Source of the DNA: Maridesulfovibrio sp.
GTDB taxonomy: Bacteria; Desulfobacterota; Desulfovibrionia; Desulfovibrionales; Desulfovibrionaceae
NCBI RefSeq assembly: GCF_963677005.1
Contig: NZ_OY781616.1
Location: 3,706,501-3,770,500 of the forward strand
DNA length: 64,000 nt
Direction of reading: 5' to 3'
The first letter of the stretch is position 1. Each line of letters begins with the position of its first letter. Below, one piece after another: positions 36,372 to 45,659 of this stretch. The position numbers and the translations under genes are program-made. Below the pieces are notes generated by a model. It searched no databases, had not been told where the DNA came from, and saw only the letters and a list, made by a program, of their open reading frames with translations.

Positions 36372-37511
36372 ATGAAAAAAATAGTATTTATGACCGGCAC
36401 TAGGGCTGATTTCGGTAAGTTGAAGAATCTTATCTTAAAAGTGCAGGATAATCCTTCGTTTCAGTGTCATACATTTGTTACCGGAATGCATCTTCTTGGG
36501 ACGTACGGACATACTTACACGGAGGTTGAGCGAGCTGGGATTAAAAATCTGTATAAATTTATAAATCAGCAGCGCGGGACAGAGGCTGATATTATACTGT
36601 CCAATACTATTCTAGGGTTTAGCAACTATATTCAGGAAATTAAACCTGATCTTATAATAGTACATGGCGACAGGGTTGAAGCCTTGGCTTGTGCTATTGT
36701 GGGAAGTTTTAATTCTATTTTAGTCGGACACATTGAGGGGGGGGAGGTTTCCGGAACTCTTGATGAACTGACGAGACACGCCATATCTAAGCTTGCACAT
36801 ATTCATTTTGTTTCAAATGAATTAGCTAAAAAACGATTGCTGCAGATGGGAGAGAGGGAGGAAAGTGTTTTTACCATAGGGTCCCCGGATATTGATGTCA
36901 TGCTTAATGGCTCGCTTCCGGAAATAAGCGAGGTAAAAAAACATTACGATATCGGGTTCGATTCTTACTATGTTCTTCTCTACCATCCAGTGACTTCGGA
37001 ATATAACCAGACCAGGGAAAATGTTAAGAAAGTTGTTGCCGGGTGTTTGTCTTCAGGGTTCAATTTTGTAGTCATCTACCCCAATAATGATAAGGGCAGC
37101 GAGATAATTCTGGATGAGTATGAGGCATTTCGTGGCAATTCAAATTTCAGGGTGCTGCCGTCCATGCGATTTGAGTCATTTCTATCTCTCCTCAAGCACA
37201 GCAAAGGTATTGTAGGTAATTCCAGTGCCGGAATTCGGGAGGCCTGTGTTTTCGGGGTTCCCGCATTAAATATAGGTTCAAGGCAGGATAACAGATCAAA
37301 ATGCGAATCAATATTGCATGTGAATGAAGATGAGACTGAAATATGTAAAAATTTGGTAATGCTTCAAAATATTTCAGTACCATGTAGTTTTGAATTTGGC
37401 GATGGGACCAGTACTGCCAAGTTTATAAAGATAATTGAGGATGATGAGGTGTGGGAAACCCCGCAGCAAAAACAGTTTGTCGATTTGTTGTATGGAAGGG
37501 AGCCAATCTAG
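36372..37511 (+). CDS. UDP-N-acetylglucosamine 2-epimerase, hydrolysing, NeuC/LegG-like (379 aa)
   Basis: Makes the N-acetyl-mannosamine-type sugar used by the NeuB-family synthase. Family marks are the FMTGTRADFGKL start, IIVHGDRVEAL, GHIEGGEVSGTLDE, LYHPVTSEY and GNSSAGIREA. The RADFGK and HGDR segments distinguish hydrolysing NeuC/LegG epimerases from non-hydrolysing WecB. The ATG at 36372 is preferred over a TTG four codons earlier; neither has a strong ribosome site. With the 33066 synthase and the 32175 cytidylyltransferase, it completes a three-step route to a CMP-acid. Confidence 0.85.
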   Translation: MKKIVFMTGTRADFGKLKNLILKVQDNPSFQCHTFVTGMHLLGTYGHTYTEVERAGIKNLYKFINQQRGTEADIILSNTILGFSNYIQEIKPDLIIVHGDRVEALACAIVGSFNSILVGHIEGGEVSGTLDELTRHAISKLAHIHFVSNELAKKRLLQMGEREESVFTIGSPDIDVMLNGSLPEISEVKKHYDIGFDSYYVLLYHPVTSEYNQTRENVKKVVAGCLSSGFNFVVIYPNNDKGSEIILDEYEAFRGNSNFRVLPSMRFESFLSLLKHSKGIVGNSSAGIREACVFGVPALNIGSRQDNRSKCESILHVNEDETEICKNLVMLQNISVPCSFEFGDGTSTAKFIKIIEDDEVWETPQQKQFVDLLYGREPI

Positions 37512-37583
37512 TTGTAGCCGGAACATAACTTCAGGCGACTGCCGTTAAAACGTTTCTGTTAATAGTTTTAGGGTTACTTAGTA

Positions 37584-39326
37584 ATGATCAAATTTGCATC
37601 TATACCTCATTCTGACAGTGTCTTGCTTTACGCAATTTCTCTGGGACGCCTGATGCGTTCCCATGGTCATGATTTCCGTCTTGCTATTGATCCTTCTGCC
37701 GCAGGATATCCCTTGATGACCTATCTGGCCGAACTGGAAGGGGAAGAAATTACGCCCATTGAATCTTTGTACCAGGATCCTCCTGACGTAGTTTTTTTTG
37801 AGTCGAGTGCTATTGCTCCACATGCGTTTGGTGATTTTTTCAGGATTAATTTTAATCCCGGTGTCATCTGGAATCAGCGTTATTCTCTTTTCATAATGGG
37901 GACGTTTTCGTTGGGCAATATATCTTTTGCTGCCAACTATTTGGATCCATATATAAAAAAAATGTATGGTGGGGATATTCCGGAGTTAGGCAGTGTGAAT
38001 GCTAGCAATTATCCTCGTCCTGTTGAAAAAAAGACAATTCTTTTTCCCGATGGGTGCCCGATGAATTTCACTGCCCGCAGGGCGTGGTTTCCGTTTCTTG
38101 AAAAGGTTGCACTTAATAATCCTGAATACGATGTGATCATTAAGGAAAGATTTCCGGAAGATTATTATGCCCATGTCTCCTTCGATTCGTATCGCAGTTT
38201 TTTTACCTCGGACACTCCTTCCAATCTGAAGGTTGTTTCATACCGCGAGCACACAAAAAAAATGATTGCCGAATCTTCGTGTGTTGTGGGTGTTGCTTCA
38301 AGCATACTTGTTGAAGCAGCTATGATAGGGAAAAAGGTCTGTCTGGTAGATGCCGGGCTACCTGAGCGCTATACCGGAATACCCTACACTAGAGACTGGT
38401 TTACCCGCAACGGATTGAGAGTGAAGGCAGAAGATGCCGCAAGGGATATATTTGGGATGAGTCGTATGACTGCCGAAAGTTTAAGAGGCTTTGCTCCAGC
38501 CCCTTTTAAGGGAGACTGGCTTGTCGCGGCCCTTGAAGAAATCTTTGATCGTTTCCCTGATCCCAACTTGCGAAATGCCTTGAAATATGACTTGGCTGTG
38601 GATACTCCTGTCCGCAATCAGCTTGATTTGCTTGCCGAGAGATCTGAATCTCCTGAAATTGAGCGGAAAAAAAATCTTGCAAGATATGAATATGGTCAAA
38701 GTATGTCACAAGCAGCTTTAATGCTGAATTTTGTTGCCCCTGATATGCCCAACGCGGATATTGCGGAGCATGTGATGAACTACTTCAATCGTGACCAGCT
38801 GCCTTTGGAAACTTCGGAGTGCAGGGCTGCTTTGGATGATTACCGCATGAAATTTGCTGATTTTGTTATGGATGAAATATACAACCCTGATCAGATTGAT
38901 TATTTTTTTGATCGTCCCATGTTTTACGATACCCCATTCATCATGCCTGCATATTATCTGGTAGATGCCCTTGTCAGGTCCGGACGAACAAAGGATGCAA
39001 AGGACTTTGAAGAAAGGTTGAATTTTATTTTTAATGAAAAAAGAGAGGCTCCCAGAGCAAAATATACAAATGCCGTCGCACTGGAACGGATGCAACGGAC
39101 AAGTCAGGCCTACTCAATGTTTGAAGTTCTGGCTGCAGATGAAGGAGCTGAGTTTGTCCTGCGGTCCGGGGCTTTTTTCCATATGGGGGTTATGGATTTA
39201 AATTCCGGTGACTATCAGAAAGCTGAGGATAATTTTAAAAATTGCCTGGAACAAGAGCCAAATCACGGGAAGGCCCGTTTTTATCTGGATCAGTTGAAAA
39301 GTGGAAAACCGGCTGCCTGCTTATAA
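37584..39326 (+). CDS. Predicted glycosyltransferase with C-terminal TPR-like repeats (580 aa)
   Basis: The N-terminal half (about 1-300) has a GT-B-like series of strands, including a putative nucleotide-sugar end motif in SCVVGVASSILVEAAMIGKKVCLVD, the type seen in CDP-glycerol- and glycan-transferases. The C-terminal 120 residues contain helical repeats ending in MDLNSGDYQKAEDNFKNCLEQ, a TPR unit. The catalytic residues are not certain. It closes the plus arm; its stop is 29 bases from the end of the convergent sialidase-like gene. A short CATACGTATG palindrome lies in that gap. Confidence 0.6.
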   Translation: MIKFASIPHSDSVLLYAISLGRLMRSHGHDFRLAIDPSAAGYPLMTYLAELEGEEITPIESLYQDPPDVVFFESSAIAPHAFGDFFRINFNPGVIWNQRYSLFIMGTFSLGNISFAANYLDPYIKKMYGGDIPELGSVNASNYPRPVEKKTILFPDGCPMNFTARRAWFPFLEKVALNNPEYDVIIKERFPEDYYAHVSFDSYRSFFTSDTPSNLKVVSYREHTKKMIAESSCVVGVASSILVEAAMIGKKVCLVDAGLPERYTGIPYTRDWFTRNGLRVKAEDAARDIFGMSRMTAESLRGFAPAPFKGDWLVAALEEIFDRFPDPNLRNALKYDLAVDTPVRNQLDLLAERSESPEIERKKNLARYEYGQSMSQAALMLNFVAPDMPNADIAEHVMNYFNRDQLPLETSECRAALDDYRMKFADFVMDEIYNPDQIDYFFDRPMFYDTPFIMPAYYLVDALVRSGRTKDAKDFEERLNFIFNEKREAPRAKYTNAVALERMQRTSQAYSMFEVLAADEGAEFVLRSGAFFHMGVMDLNSGDYQKAEDNFKNCLEQEPNHGKARFYLDQLKSGKPAACL

Positions 39327-39355
39327 CTTTGCATACGTATGAGCTGGGCACAAAA

Positions 39356-40369
39356 TTATATCTCCAGCACCATCCGTTCCACCACCGGAGCCTCATGCTT
39401 CCGTGAAATGTAATACACGGCCACGATCTGCCCCTGCTCATTGAGGGCGAGGTCACCGTACCCTCCGTGGAATCTTCCGCCCTTGTACCAGGCCATTGTG
39501 GCCGGGCGACTCCAGGTCTGTCCTTCGTCGCGGGAAAGGGCGAGGGCAATGCGACATTTGCGGTTTTTGCGGATCATACCCCGGTAGATCATCAGGATGG
39601 ACCCGTCCGGCAGCAGAAGCAGGGCCGGTGCCTCTCCGTACAGGCCGACCGGATTCGGTGTGCTCCAGGTCAGCCCGTCGTCGTCGGAGTATGATCGGAA
39701 CAGCCCTTCGTAGACCGGCTGCTGGCGGATAAGGGCCAGAATCCTGCCCGACTCAAGCCGCAGCAGTGAAGTCTCGTTCAGCCGATATCCTTCCGAGTAG
39801 CGAAACATGTATGCTTGCCGGGAAATTTCCAATGTCTCCGGATCAAGGCGAAACGAACCGCAGCCCGGTCCGTTGTAGAATGTCCCGATAAATGTTTTCC
39901 CGTCCTTCGAAGGGATAAGGTGCCCGAAAGAAGCCCACTCTCCCGGAGGGACGGACAGAACCCGGCGCTTGGGGAAGGTCCGGCCTGCATCTGTCGAAAT
40001 GGAAAGATAATTTTCACGCCGGGTGGAACTGTGGGTGCGGGTGATCAGCGCCACCCGTTTGTCGTCCAACCCGGTAACCAGTGCATCGTGTTCATTTGTT
40101 CCGGCTGCGGCGTGGCTGACAACAAGTTCCGGTTCGGAGAAGGTCCAGCCTCCGTCTACTGAACGGGTGGTGTATATGTCTCCGGCCATGCCATGGTCCA
40201 TGACCCGTCTCAGGTCCGGGCTGATGTTCACAGCCCTGCGAAAACCGACCAGCAGTTCGCCGTCCACTTTTGTTATTGTGGGAAAAGACTGATAGCCGTC
40301 CCAGTATCCGGGAGTGATCCTCAGGGTATCAAGAATGGAAACGGAAAACCGTGGGCGAGAACCGGGCAT
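39356..40369 (-). CDS. Sialidase-like beta-propeller (BNR/Asp-box) protein, no signal peptide (337 aa)
   Basis: Four Asp-box repeats of the form SxDxGxTF/W are visible: SVDGGWTF, STDAGRTF, SDDDGLTWS and SRDEGQTWS, the mark of six-bladed sialidase propellers. Sialidases and related exo-glycosidases remove terminal nine-carbon acids. No signal peptide or membrane anchor is present, so this one probably stays in the cytosol, where a glycan-editing or sugar-recycling role fits. It is the last gene of the minus arm, starting three bases after pseC. A classical FRIP motif is not clear, so catalysis is likely but not certain. Confidence 0.72.
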   Translation of the reverse strand: MPGSRPRFSVSILDTLRITPGYWDGYQSFPTITKVDGELLVGFRRAVNISPDLRRVMDHGMAGDIYTTRSVDGGWTFSEPELVVSHAAAGTNEHDALVTGLDDKRVALITRTHSSTRRENYLSISTDAGRTFPKRRVLSVPPGEWASFGHLIPSKDGKTFIGTFYNGPGCGSFRLDPETLEISRQAYMFRYSEGYRLNETSLLRLESGRILALIRQQPVYEGLFRSYSDDDGLTWSTPNPVGLYGEAPALLLLPDGSILMIYRGMIRKNRKCRIALALSRDEGQTWSRPATMAWYKGGRFHGGYGDLALNEQGQIVAVYYISRKHEAPVVERMVLEI

Positions 40370-40372
40370 TGT

Positions 40373-41503
40373 TTATGAATCCTTTAGGGACTGCTTCAAC
40401 CGGTCACAGATATAGTCTATATCTTCCGGTTTCATGGCCGGATGGAGCGGCAATGTTAGCAGTTTTTCATATGCTGATTCGGCGGCGGGGCAGAGCTCTT
40501 CCCCTGTGTTGAAGGTTTTCCGGTAATACGGGTGGTAGTGGACCGGAATATAGTGGACGTTGACGCCGACACCATCTGCACGCATTTTCTCGAACACCTT
40601 TTCTCTTTTCCGGGCCGGAACTCTCACCACGTACAGGTGGTAGGCATGCTCCACGCCGTCTCTGACCCTCAGCGGTTCTATTTCCTGTTCCCCGGCAAAA
40701 ATATTGTCATACAGTGCCGCAAGTTCTCTTCTCTTTTTCAGAAACCCGTCCAGCTTCCTGAGCTGACTTGTTCCCAATGCGCACTGTATGTCCGTGATGC
40801 GGTAGTTGTAGCCGAGGTCCTGCATCTCGTAGACCCAGGTGCATTTTTTTGAACGGGCAGAGGCATCAAGGTTGATCCCGTGGTTGCGGAAAATACGCAT
40901 CCTTTCGGCAAGTACCGGATTTTCGGTGAGCGTCATGCCGCCTTCTCCGGTAGTTATGTGCTTGACCGGGTGAAAGCTAAGAATTGATATGTCGGCCATT
41001 GTTCCGGCCATGCGTCCGTGCTCGTCCCTTGCTCCGAGGGCATGGCAGCAGTCTCCCACCAGCGTTGCTCCGTGTTTTTCGCAGATATCTTTGAGCTTGT
41101 CATAGTCGCAGGTCTGTCCTGCGTAATCCACCGCTACCACCGCTTTGGTGGCCGGGGTGATTTTTTTTTCCACCTCTGCCGGGTCGATGAGCAGGGTGTT
41201 CGGGTCCACATCCGCGAACACCGGTGTGCCGCCCATGTAGACCACGCAATTGGCCGAAGCCGCGAAAGTGATGGGCGGGACAATGACTTCATCTCCGGGA
41301 CCGATTTCCAGAGCGTGCATTGCCGCATGCAGGGCTGCCGTTCCGCTGGAAACTGCAACTGCGTGAGCTGCCCCGGTGTATTCGGAAATCCTCTTTTCGA
41401 ATTCCTGTACCGCCGGTCCGGTGGTCAGCCAGTCCGATCTGAGGACGCGGACCACTTCGGCAATATCTTCGTCGTCAATGATGTGTCTGCCGTAGGGGAT
41501 CAT
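40373..41503 (-). CDS. pseC: PseC-type UDP-4-amino sugar transaminase (376 aa)
   Basis: PLP-dependent aminotransferase adding the 4-amino group to the UDP-4-keto sugar from PseB, giving the precursor of pseudaminic acid. The family core is plain: SSGTAALHAAMHAL, PITFAASAN, VAVDYAGQTCDYDKL and the PLP lysine in SFHPVKHITTGEGGM. The ATG at 41503 overlaps the pseB stop by four bases (ATGA). Length matches the family. It is followed after three bases by the sialidase-like gene. Confidence 0.9.
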   Translation of the reverse strand: MIPYGRHIIDDEDIAEVVRVLRSDWLTTGPAVQEFEKRISEYTGAAHAVAVSSGTAALHAAMHALEIGPGDEVIVPPITFAASANCVVYMGGTPVFADVDPNTLLIDPAEVEKKITPATKAVVAVDYAGQTCDYDKLKDICEKHGATLVGDCCHALGARDEHGRMAGTMADISILSFHPVKHITTGEGGMTLTENPVLAERMRIFRNHGINLDASARSKKCTWVYEMQDLGYNYRITDIQCALGTSQLRKLDGFLKKRRELAALYDNIFAGEQEIEPLRVRDGVEHAYHLYVVRVPARKREKVFEKMRADGVGVNVHYIPVHYHPYYRKTFNTGEELCPAAESAYEKLLTLPLHPAMKPEDIDYICDRLKQSLKDS

Positions 41504-42480
41504 TTTTCCGTCACCAGCTTCAGGAGATCCTCCTTGCTGAGCCACTGGGTGTTGGTATCGGAACTGTATTCAAAATCAAGTGGGACCTCGAGGCCGGAAC
41601 AGGTCGGTCTGGCTCTTTCGAAAAAACGGTAGGGGGGATGGATCACGAAGTAGTTATCGTACTCGTATGTGTTGTGAGCTTCGTTCATGGGAACCATGAC
41701 TTCGTGCATTTTTTCTCCGGGACGTATGCCGGTTATGTCGTGGCGGCAGTCCGGGCAGAGAGCATCTGCCATGTCCCCGATGCGCATGCTCGGGAGTTTG
41801 GGGATGAATATTTCCCCTCCCTGCATGAGTTCAAGGCTGTTGATGACGAAATCTATGGCGGCGTCCAGAGTTATCCAGAAACGGGTCATGTCCGGGTTGG
41901 TGATGCGGACCACTCCGCTCTCTTTGGCCTTGAGAAAGCGCGGAACCACGCTGCCTCTGCTCCCGAGAACGTTTCCGTAGCGGACAACCGCGAATCTGGT
42001 TCCGTCCGTTCCCGCATAGCTGTTGCCGTTGATGAAGAGTTTGTCAGAGCAGAGTTTGGTTGCTCCGTAGAGATTTACCGGGTTGGCGGCCTTGTCGGTG
42101 CTTAGAGCTATGACCTTGGACACGCCTCTGTCGATGGCTGCCTCCACAATGTTCTGGGCACCGAGTATGTTTGTCTTTACCGCTTCAAAGGGGTTGTATT
42201 CACAGGCTGGAACCTGTTTCAGCGCTGCGGCGTGAAAAACGATATCAACCTTGCTGAAGGCCCGGAGAAGACGATCCGGATCGCGCACGTCTCCAATGAA
42301 ATAGCGCAGGCAGGGGTAGTCTGCCGTGGAGAATTTAAGCTGCATTTCGTGCTGCTTGAGTTCATCCCTGCTGAAAATGACAAGCCTTTTGGGGCGATAT
42401 TTGGTGATGATGGTCTCGACAAGTTTCTGTCCGAAAGAACCGGTTCCGCCTGTGATGAGAATGGATTTGTCATTAAACAT
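41500..42480 (-). CDS. pseB: PseB, UDP-N-acetylglucosamine 4,6-dehydratase (inverting) (326 aa)
   Basis: First enzyme of pseudaminic acid synthesis: it makes UDP-4-keto-6-deoxy-L-altrosamine-type sugar from UDP-GlcNAc. An ILITGGTGSFGQK Rossmann motif opens the protein, and FSRDELKQHEM follows. The catalytic segment is STDKAANPVNLYGATK, with the Tyr-Lys pair. This pattern is very typical of PseB/FlaA1 enzymes. It overlaps the GH57-like gene by eight bases and pseC by four. Confidence 0.92.
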   Translation of the reverse strand: MFNDKSILITGGTGSFGQKLVETIITKYRPKRLVIFSRDELKQHEMQLKFSTADYPCLRYFIGDVRDPDRLLRAFSKVDIVFHAAALKQVPACEYNPFEAVKTNILGAQNIVEAAIDRGVSKVIALSTDKAANPVNLYGATKLCSDKLFINGNSYAGTDGTRFAVVRYGNVLGSRGSVVPRFLKAKESGVVRITNPDMTRFWITLDAAIDFVINSLELMQGGEIFIPKLPSMRIGDMADALCPDCRHDITGIRPGEKMHEVMVPMNEAHNTYEYDNYFVIHPPYRFFERARPTCSGLEVPLDFEYSSDTNTQWLSKEDLLKLVTEK

Positions 42481-44422
42481 TTGTGGTTGCCTTATGGATC
42501 GGCTTTATGCTGAAGCCGGTAGAAAAAATAAACTGCTCATCCCTGCACATGTTTTTGCATGTTTCATCCATTTCCTGCATGGAAAAGGCCACCCGCACGA
42601 AAGGTGAAGGTTCGGCCGGACGACATGTCACCATTGCTATGAATGCATGCTCGCTGATCAGCGGGCTGATCTCGATCGCCGCTTTTTTTTCTCCTATGAC
42701 CAGTCTGGAACCGGTCATTCCCGCCGCCTGTGAGGAAGATACCAGAAAAGATACATTATTGCTATGGTCGAAGGATTTGCCGGAAAGTGGAAAAATTTCC
42801 TCTTTGCCCCCGTTTTCAGTGGCATAGAAAAGGGAGTCCCGGTCCATTTCGGAGGTCAGGAGAGTTATGTGACCAAGACGGATGTATCCGTTGGGACGAC
42901 AGTCAAGACGGAAGCGGTGGAGTACGTCAATACGCTGAGTTTTCTTGTGTATCCGGACTGCCTTATCCAGAATCCCCTGATGGATTGGAATTTCGCATGA
43001 AATCTGGATGAACTCGGGCGTATCCATCAGTCTGGGGATGATCCTGACCAGGTCCGTATCCTTGGGACTCCCCGGTCCTTCCATGACCATATGCCCGGAA
43101 TAGAAATCCGCACCAAGGCCGATATCGTCAAAATAGCCGTGTTCAAGAGTCCCGAAGACGGGCTTGTCCGAGTGGCCCTTGAAAGAAGCTTCGTGGATGG
43201 CCAGTCCTCTTACGGTATTGAGCACCACGGAAGTATTTCCTGTGCAGACAGGAAGCAGCCTTTTGCCCGTTTCAAGTCGATCTCCGCAGACTTCGAATGA
43301 CGGTTCCCGCACCGTGGCTCCAACCGATTCGGCAAGGGCGTGCAGTCTTTTTTCCGCCTCCGCAAACCTCTTTTCCGTAATATGGGTCCGGAAGTCGCTG
43401 GACCAGCAGAAGCAAAGTTCCTTGCGATAGGCATCTGTTTCCGGAGACGGGTCCGTTTCCTCCAATCCGGCGGCCACGGCCCGGCAGAGCGAGTTCATGA
43501 AGAAATCGTTTCGTCCGCTTACGGCCCAGCGGGTCAGATTGTACTTGTTCTGCTTTTTTACCGGAACCGGCTGTTCGGCCGTGCACAGTGAAAGAACCTG
43601 TCCGGCTCCGTCTTTGTCCAGGTCATTAAGAACTGCGGACGGCAGGTGAAAAATATGCCCTCGCTCGCGCAGGGCTTCGAATGCCGTGCGCAGCAGTTCC
43701 CACTCGCTGGTCTTCCCGAATTCAGCTTCGCTGCGGTAGCGTTCCGGGCGGTAATCGAATATTTCGGCATCGTTTCCATAGACCGGCAGCCAGCCGTCAC
43801 CGGTGCCAAGGCTTTCCATGTAGGCGAGATAGCCGTCCAGTTCAGTTTCGCCGTGTACGAAGCGCTGGAGCTTCTGGAAAACCATGGACCTGCTCCAGAT
43901 GATGGGAATGGACTCTCCGGAAGTCCCTTTCGCCCGCTGCGGGAGATGCTGCACCTGCCGGTCCCAGTGGTTGAACCGTGCGGGGTTGTCGTAGTCCATG
44001 AATACACCCCGGAATCCTGCTGCAATGTAGTGCTCGACAAGCCCTGCGGACCATGCCTGCTCATTGACCAGTGCGATGGCCGGACGGGTTCCGAGGATTT
44101 CCTCGTAGGTCCGCATGCCGATTTCCTGATTGGCCCGGACAACGGAAGCCGGGACCAGCGGGCCGATAACCTGTCCGTAACCGCTGCCGATGAATTCGGC
44201 CCTGCCCTGAGCAAGCAGAGTGCGCAGTTTCTCAATCCAGTCCGGGGCGAGGTCGCGGATTATTTCCAGTGTTATACCGGAAGCTTCAATGCCGAGCGGA
44301 AAGCCATATTCCTCGCATACACGCAGAAGCGGCCTGTAACACAGGTCGATCACCATGGTGCGGTTTTCTTCCGGGATGGAAGAAAACATGAGGTTGAGAT
44401 GAAATATGGCGAAAAGATTCAT
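42473..44422 (-). CDS. GH57/NodB-fold glycoside hydrolase-like protein (649 aa)
   Basis: The N-terminal 300 residues look like the (beta/alpha)7 barrel of GH57 enzymes. They include EFIGSGYGQVIGP, a LVNEQAWSAG segment and a conserved-looking WLPVYGNDAEIFDYRPERY stretch near the predicted active site. A long C-terminal beta-rich half follows. GH57 proteins act on alpha-glucans, but this one sits between ATP-grasp and pseB genes, so another sugar is likely. I cannot confirm the two catalytic acids by eye. Start at 44422, one base after the ATP-grasp stop. Confidence 0.6.
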   Translation of the reverse strand: MNLFAIFHLNLMFSSIPEENRTMVIDLCYRPLLRVCEEYGFPLGIEASGITLEIIRDLAPDWIEKLRTLLAQGRAEFIGSGYGQVIGPLVPASVVRANQEIGMRTYEEILGTRPAIALVNEQAWSAGLVEHYIAAGFRGVFMDYDNPARFNHWDRQVQHLPQRAKGTSGESIPIIWSRSMVFQKLQRFVHGETELDGYLAYMESLGTGDGWLPVYGNDAEIFDYRPERYRSEAEFGKTSEWELLRTAFEALRERGHIFHLPSAVLNDLDKDGAGQVLSLCTAEQPVPVKKQNKYNLTRWAVSGRNDFFMNSLCRAVAAGLEETDPSPETDAYRKELCFCWSSDFRTHITEKRFAEAEKRLHALAESVGATVREPSFEVCGDRLETGKRLLPVCTGNTSVVLNTVRGLAIHEASFKGHSDKPVFGTLEHGYFDDIGLGADFYSGHMVMEGPGSPKDTDLVRIIPRLMDTPEFIQISCEIPIHQGILDKAVRIHKKTQRIDVLHRFRLDCRPNGYIRLGHITLLTSEMDRDSLFYATENGGKEEIFPLSGKSFDHSNNVSFLVSSSQAAGMTGSRLVIGEKKAAIEISPLISEHAFIAMVTCRPAEPSPFVRVAFSMQEMDETCKNMCRDEQFIFSTGFSIKPIHKATTNV

Positions 44423-44423
44423 G

Positions 44424-45656
44424 TTATCTCTCGGTGACTATCTTTATGCGCCCGACCGCTTTTTCCACGTTTTCCACGGCCTGTTCCATTGTCTCGGCAA
44501 CACCCATGACCACACCGGCCCTGGCCGGATGGCAGGTGAAAGAGGGAATTGTTTCCCCGACTCCGGTGCGGATTTCGACCATGCGTATTCCATCTGTCCC
44601 AAGGGCTTCCTCCACTCCATCAATCGAGACAACCCTGCCCGGCTCAGGGAAAAGGTAGCGCTGGGCGACCCCTCGATTGAATTTAGGGGTCATTTCTTCA
44701 GCTGTGGGAGTTTCTCCAAGGGCCAGCTTGATGGCGATTCCCAGAAAATCAACTCCGGTATTCCACGGAATCTCGTGGGAGCAGAAATATCCGCCGGAGA
44801 GTCTTGCCGCCATTTCAATGACATAGGGCGTGCCGTTGTGCACTACCATATCACCCTTGGCCACGCCGTTTTCTATGCCTAGAGCTATGGCCGCCTGCCC
44901 GGACAGTTTCTTAACCGCATTACAGGTTTCTTCGGGCAGGAAGGACGGGAGCTGACCTCCGTTTTCGATTATGTGCGGAGCGAAACGTTCCAGAAATTCG
45001 TAATTACGGTCCGAAAAACCGGGGGTGTATGGTTTTGAACCGACAACGAATCCTTCTGTGCTTATCTGCGGACCTTCAAGATAGCTTTCGACCATGACCC
45101 GCCCGGTGGGGGATTCCTTGGCGGCATGATTAAAGGCCCATTCAGGGGAGGGCGCTTCCGTTGTTCCGTGGACCAGTCTCAGAACCCCTCGCGCACCCCG
45201 GCTGTCCACCGGCTTGATGACCAGTGTTTCCAGCCGCTCGGCCTGAATGTCGCGCAGTTCCTGCCAGTTGAAGATTTCCCTGTACCACGGGATGGGTATC
45301 CCGGCTTCTTTGAAGCGGTCCTTCATGGCCAGTTTGTCGGTGGCAAGGGCGGCGGTTTCCCGGCTGACGGCTTTCAGTCCGAAATGCTCAGCCACGGCGG
45401 CTACTGTGTGCGGGGCATCAACCGCCGCGCACATTACCCCGTCCGGCCTGCCGCCTTTTGCCGCCCACTCGCTGAGAGCGGCAACAGCTTTTTCCGGTGT
45501 ATAGACGCAGCCGATGACCGCTTCGCCGGTATGGTCGAATCCGGGCGCCTGCGGATTAAGGTCCGTGGCGACAACGTGTATGCCCATTTCAACCGCCCTG
45601 CGGATGGCCGGAACTGTCTCCAGCCCGGCTCCGATCATGATCAGCGTCTTTTTCAT
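44424..45656 (-). CDS. ATP-grasp ligase (410 aa)
   Basis: Carboxylate-amine ligase fold. It opens with LIMIGAGLETVPAIRRA. The first ATP-grasp half (AMKDRFKEAGIP, LVIKPVDSRGARGV) is followed by the metal-binding second half (NGTPYVIEMAARLSGGYFCSHEI). Such enzymes join an acid to an amine using ATP. Close to pseB and pseC, it could acylate the 4-amino group of the UDP sugar, but nothing in the sequence defines the substrate. No PseH-like acetyltransferase lies near it. It is packed with its neighbours by one to four bases. Confidence 0.78.
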   Translation of the reverse strand: MKKTLIMIGAGLETVPAIRRAVEMGIHVVATDLNPQAPGFDHTGEAVIGCVYTPEKAVAALSEWAAKGGRPDGVMCAAVDAPHTVAAVAEHFGLKAVSRETAALATDKLAMKDRFKEAGIPIPWYREIFNWQELRDIQAERLETLVIKPVDSRGARGVLRLVHGTTEAPSPEWAFNHAAKESPTGRVMVESYLEGPQISTEGFVVGSKPYTPGFSDRNYEFLERFAPHIIENGGQLPSFLPEETCNAVKKLSGQAAIALGIENGVAKGDMVVHNGTPYVIEMAARLSGGYFCSHEIPWNTGVDFLGIAIKLALGETPTAEEMTPKFNRGVAQRYLFPEPGRVVSIDGVEEALGTDGIRMVEIRTGVGETIPSFTCHPARAGVVMGVAETMEQAVENVEKAVGRIKIVTER

Positions 45657-45659
45657 GTC

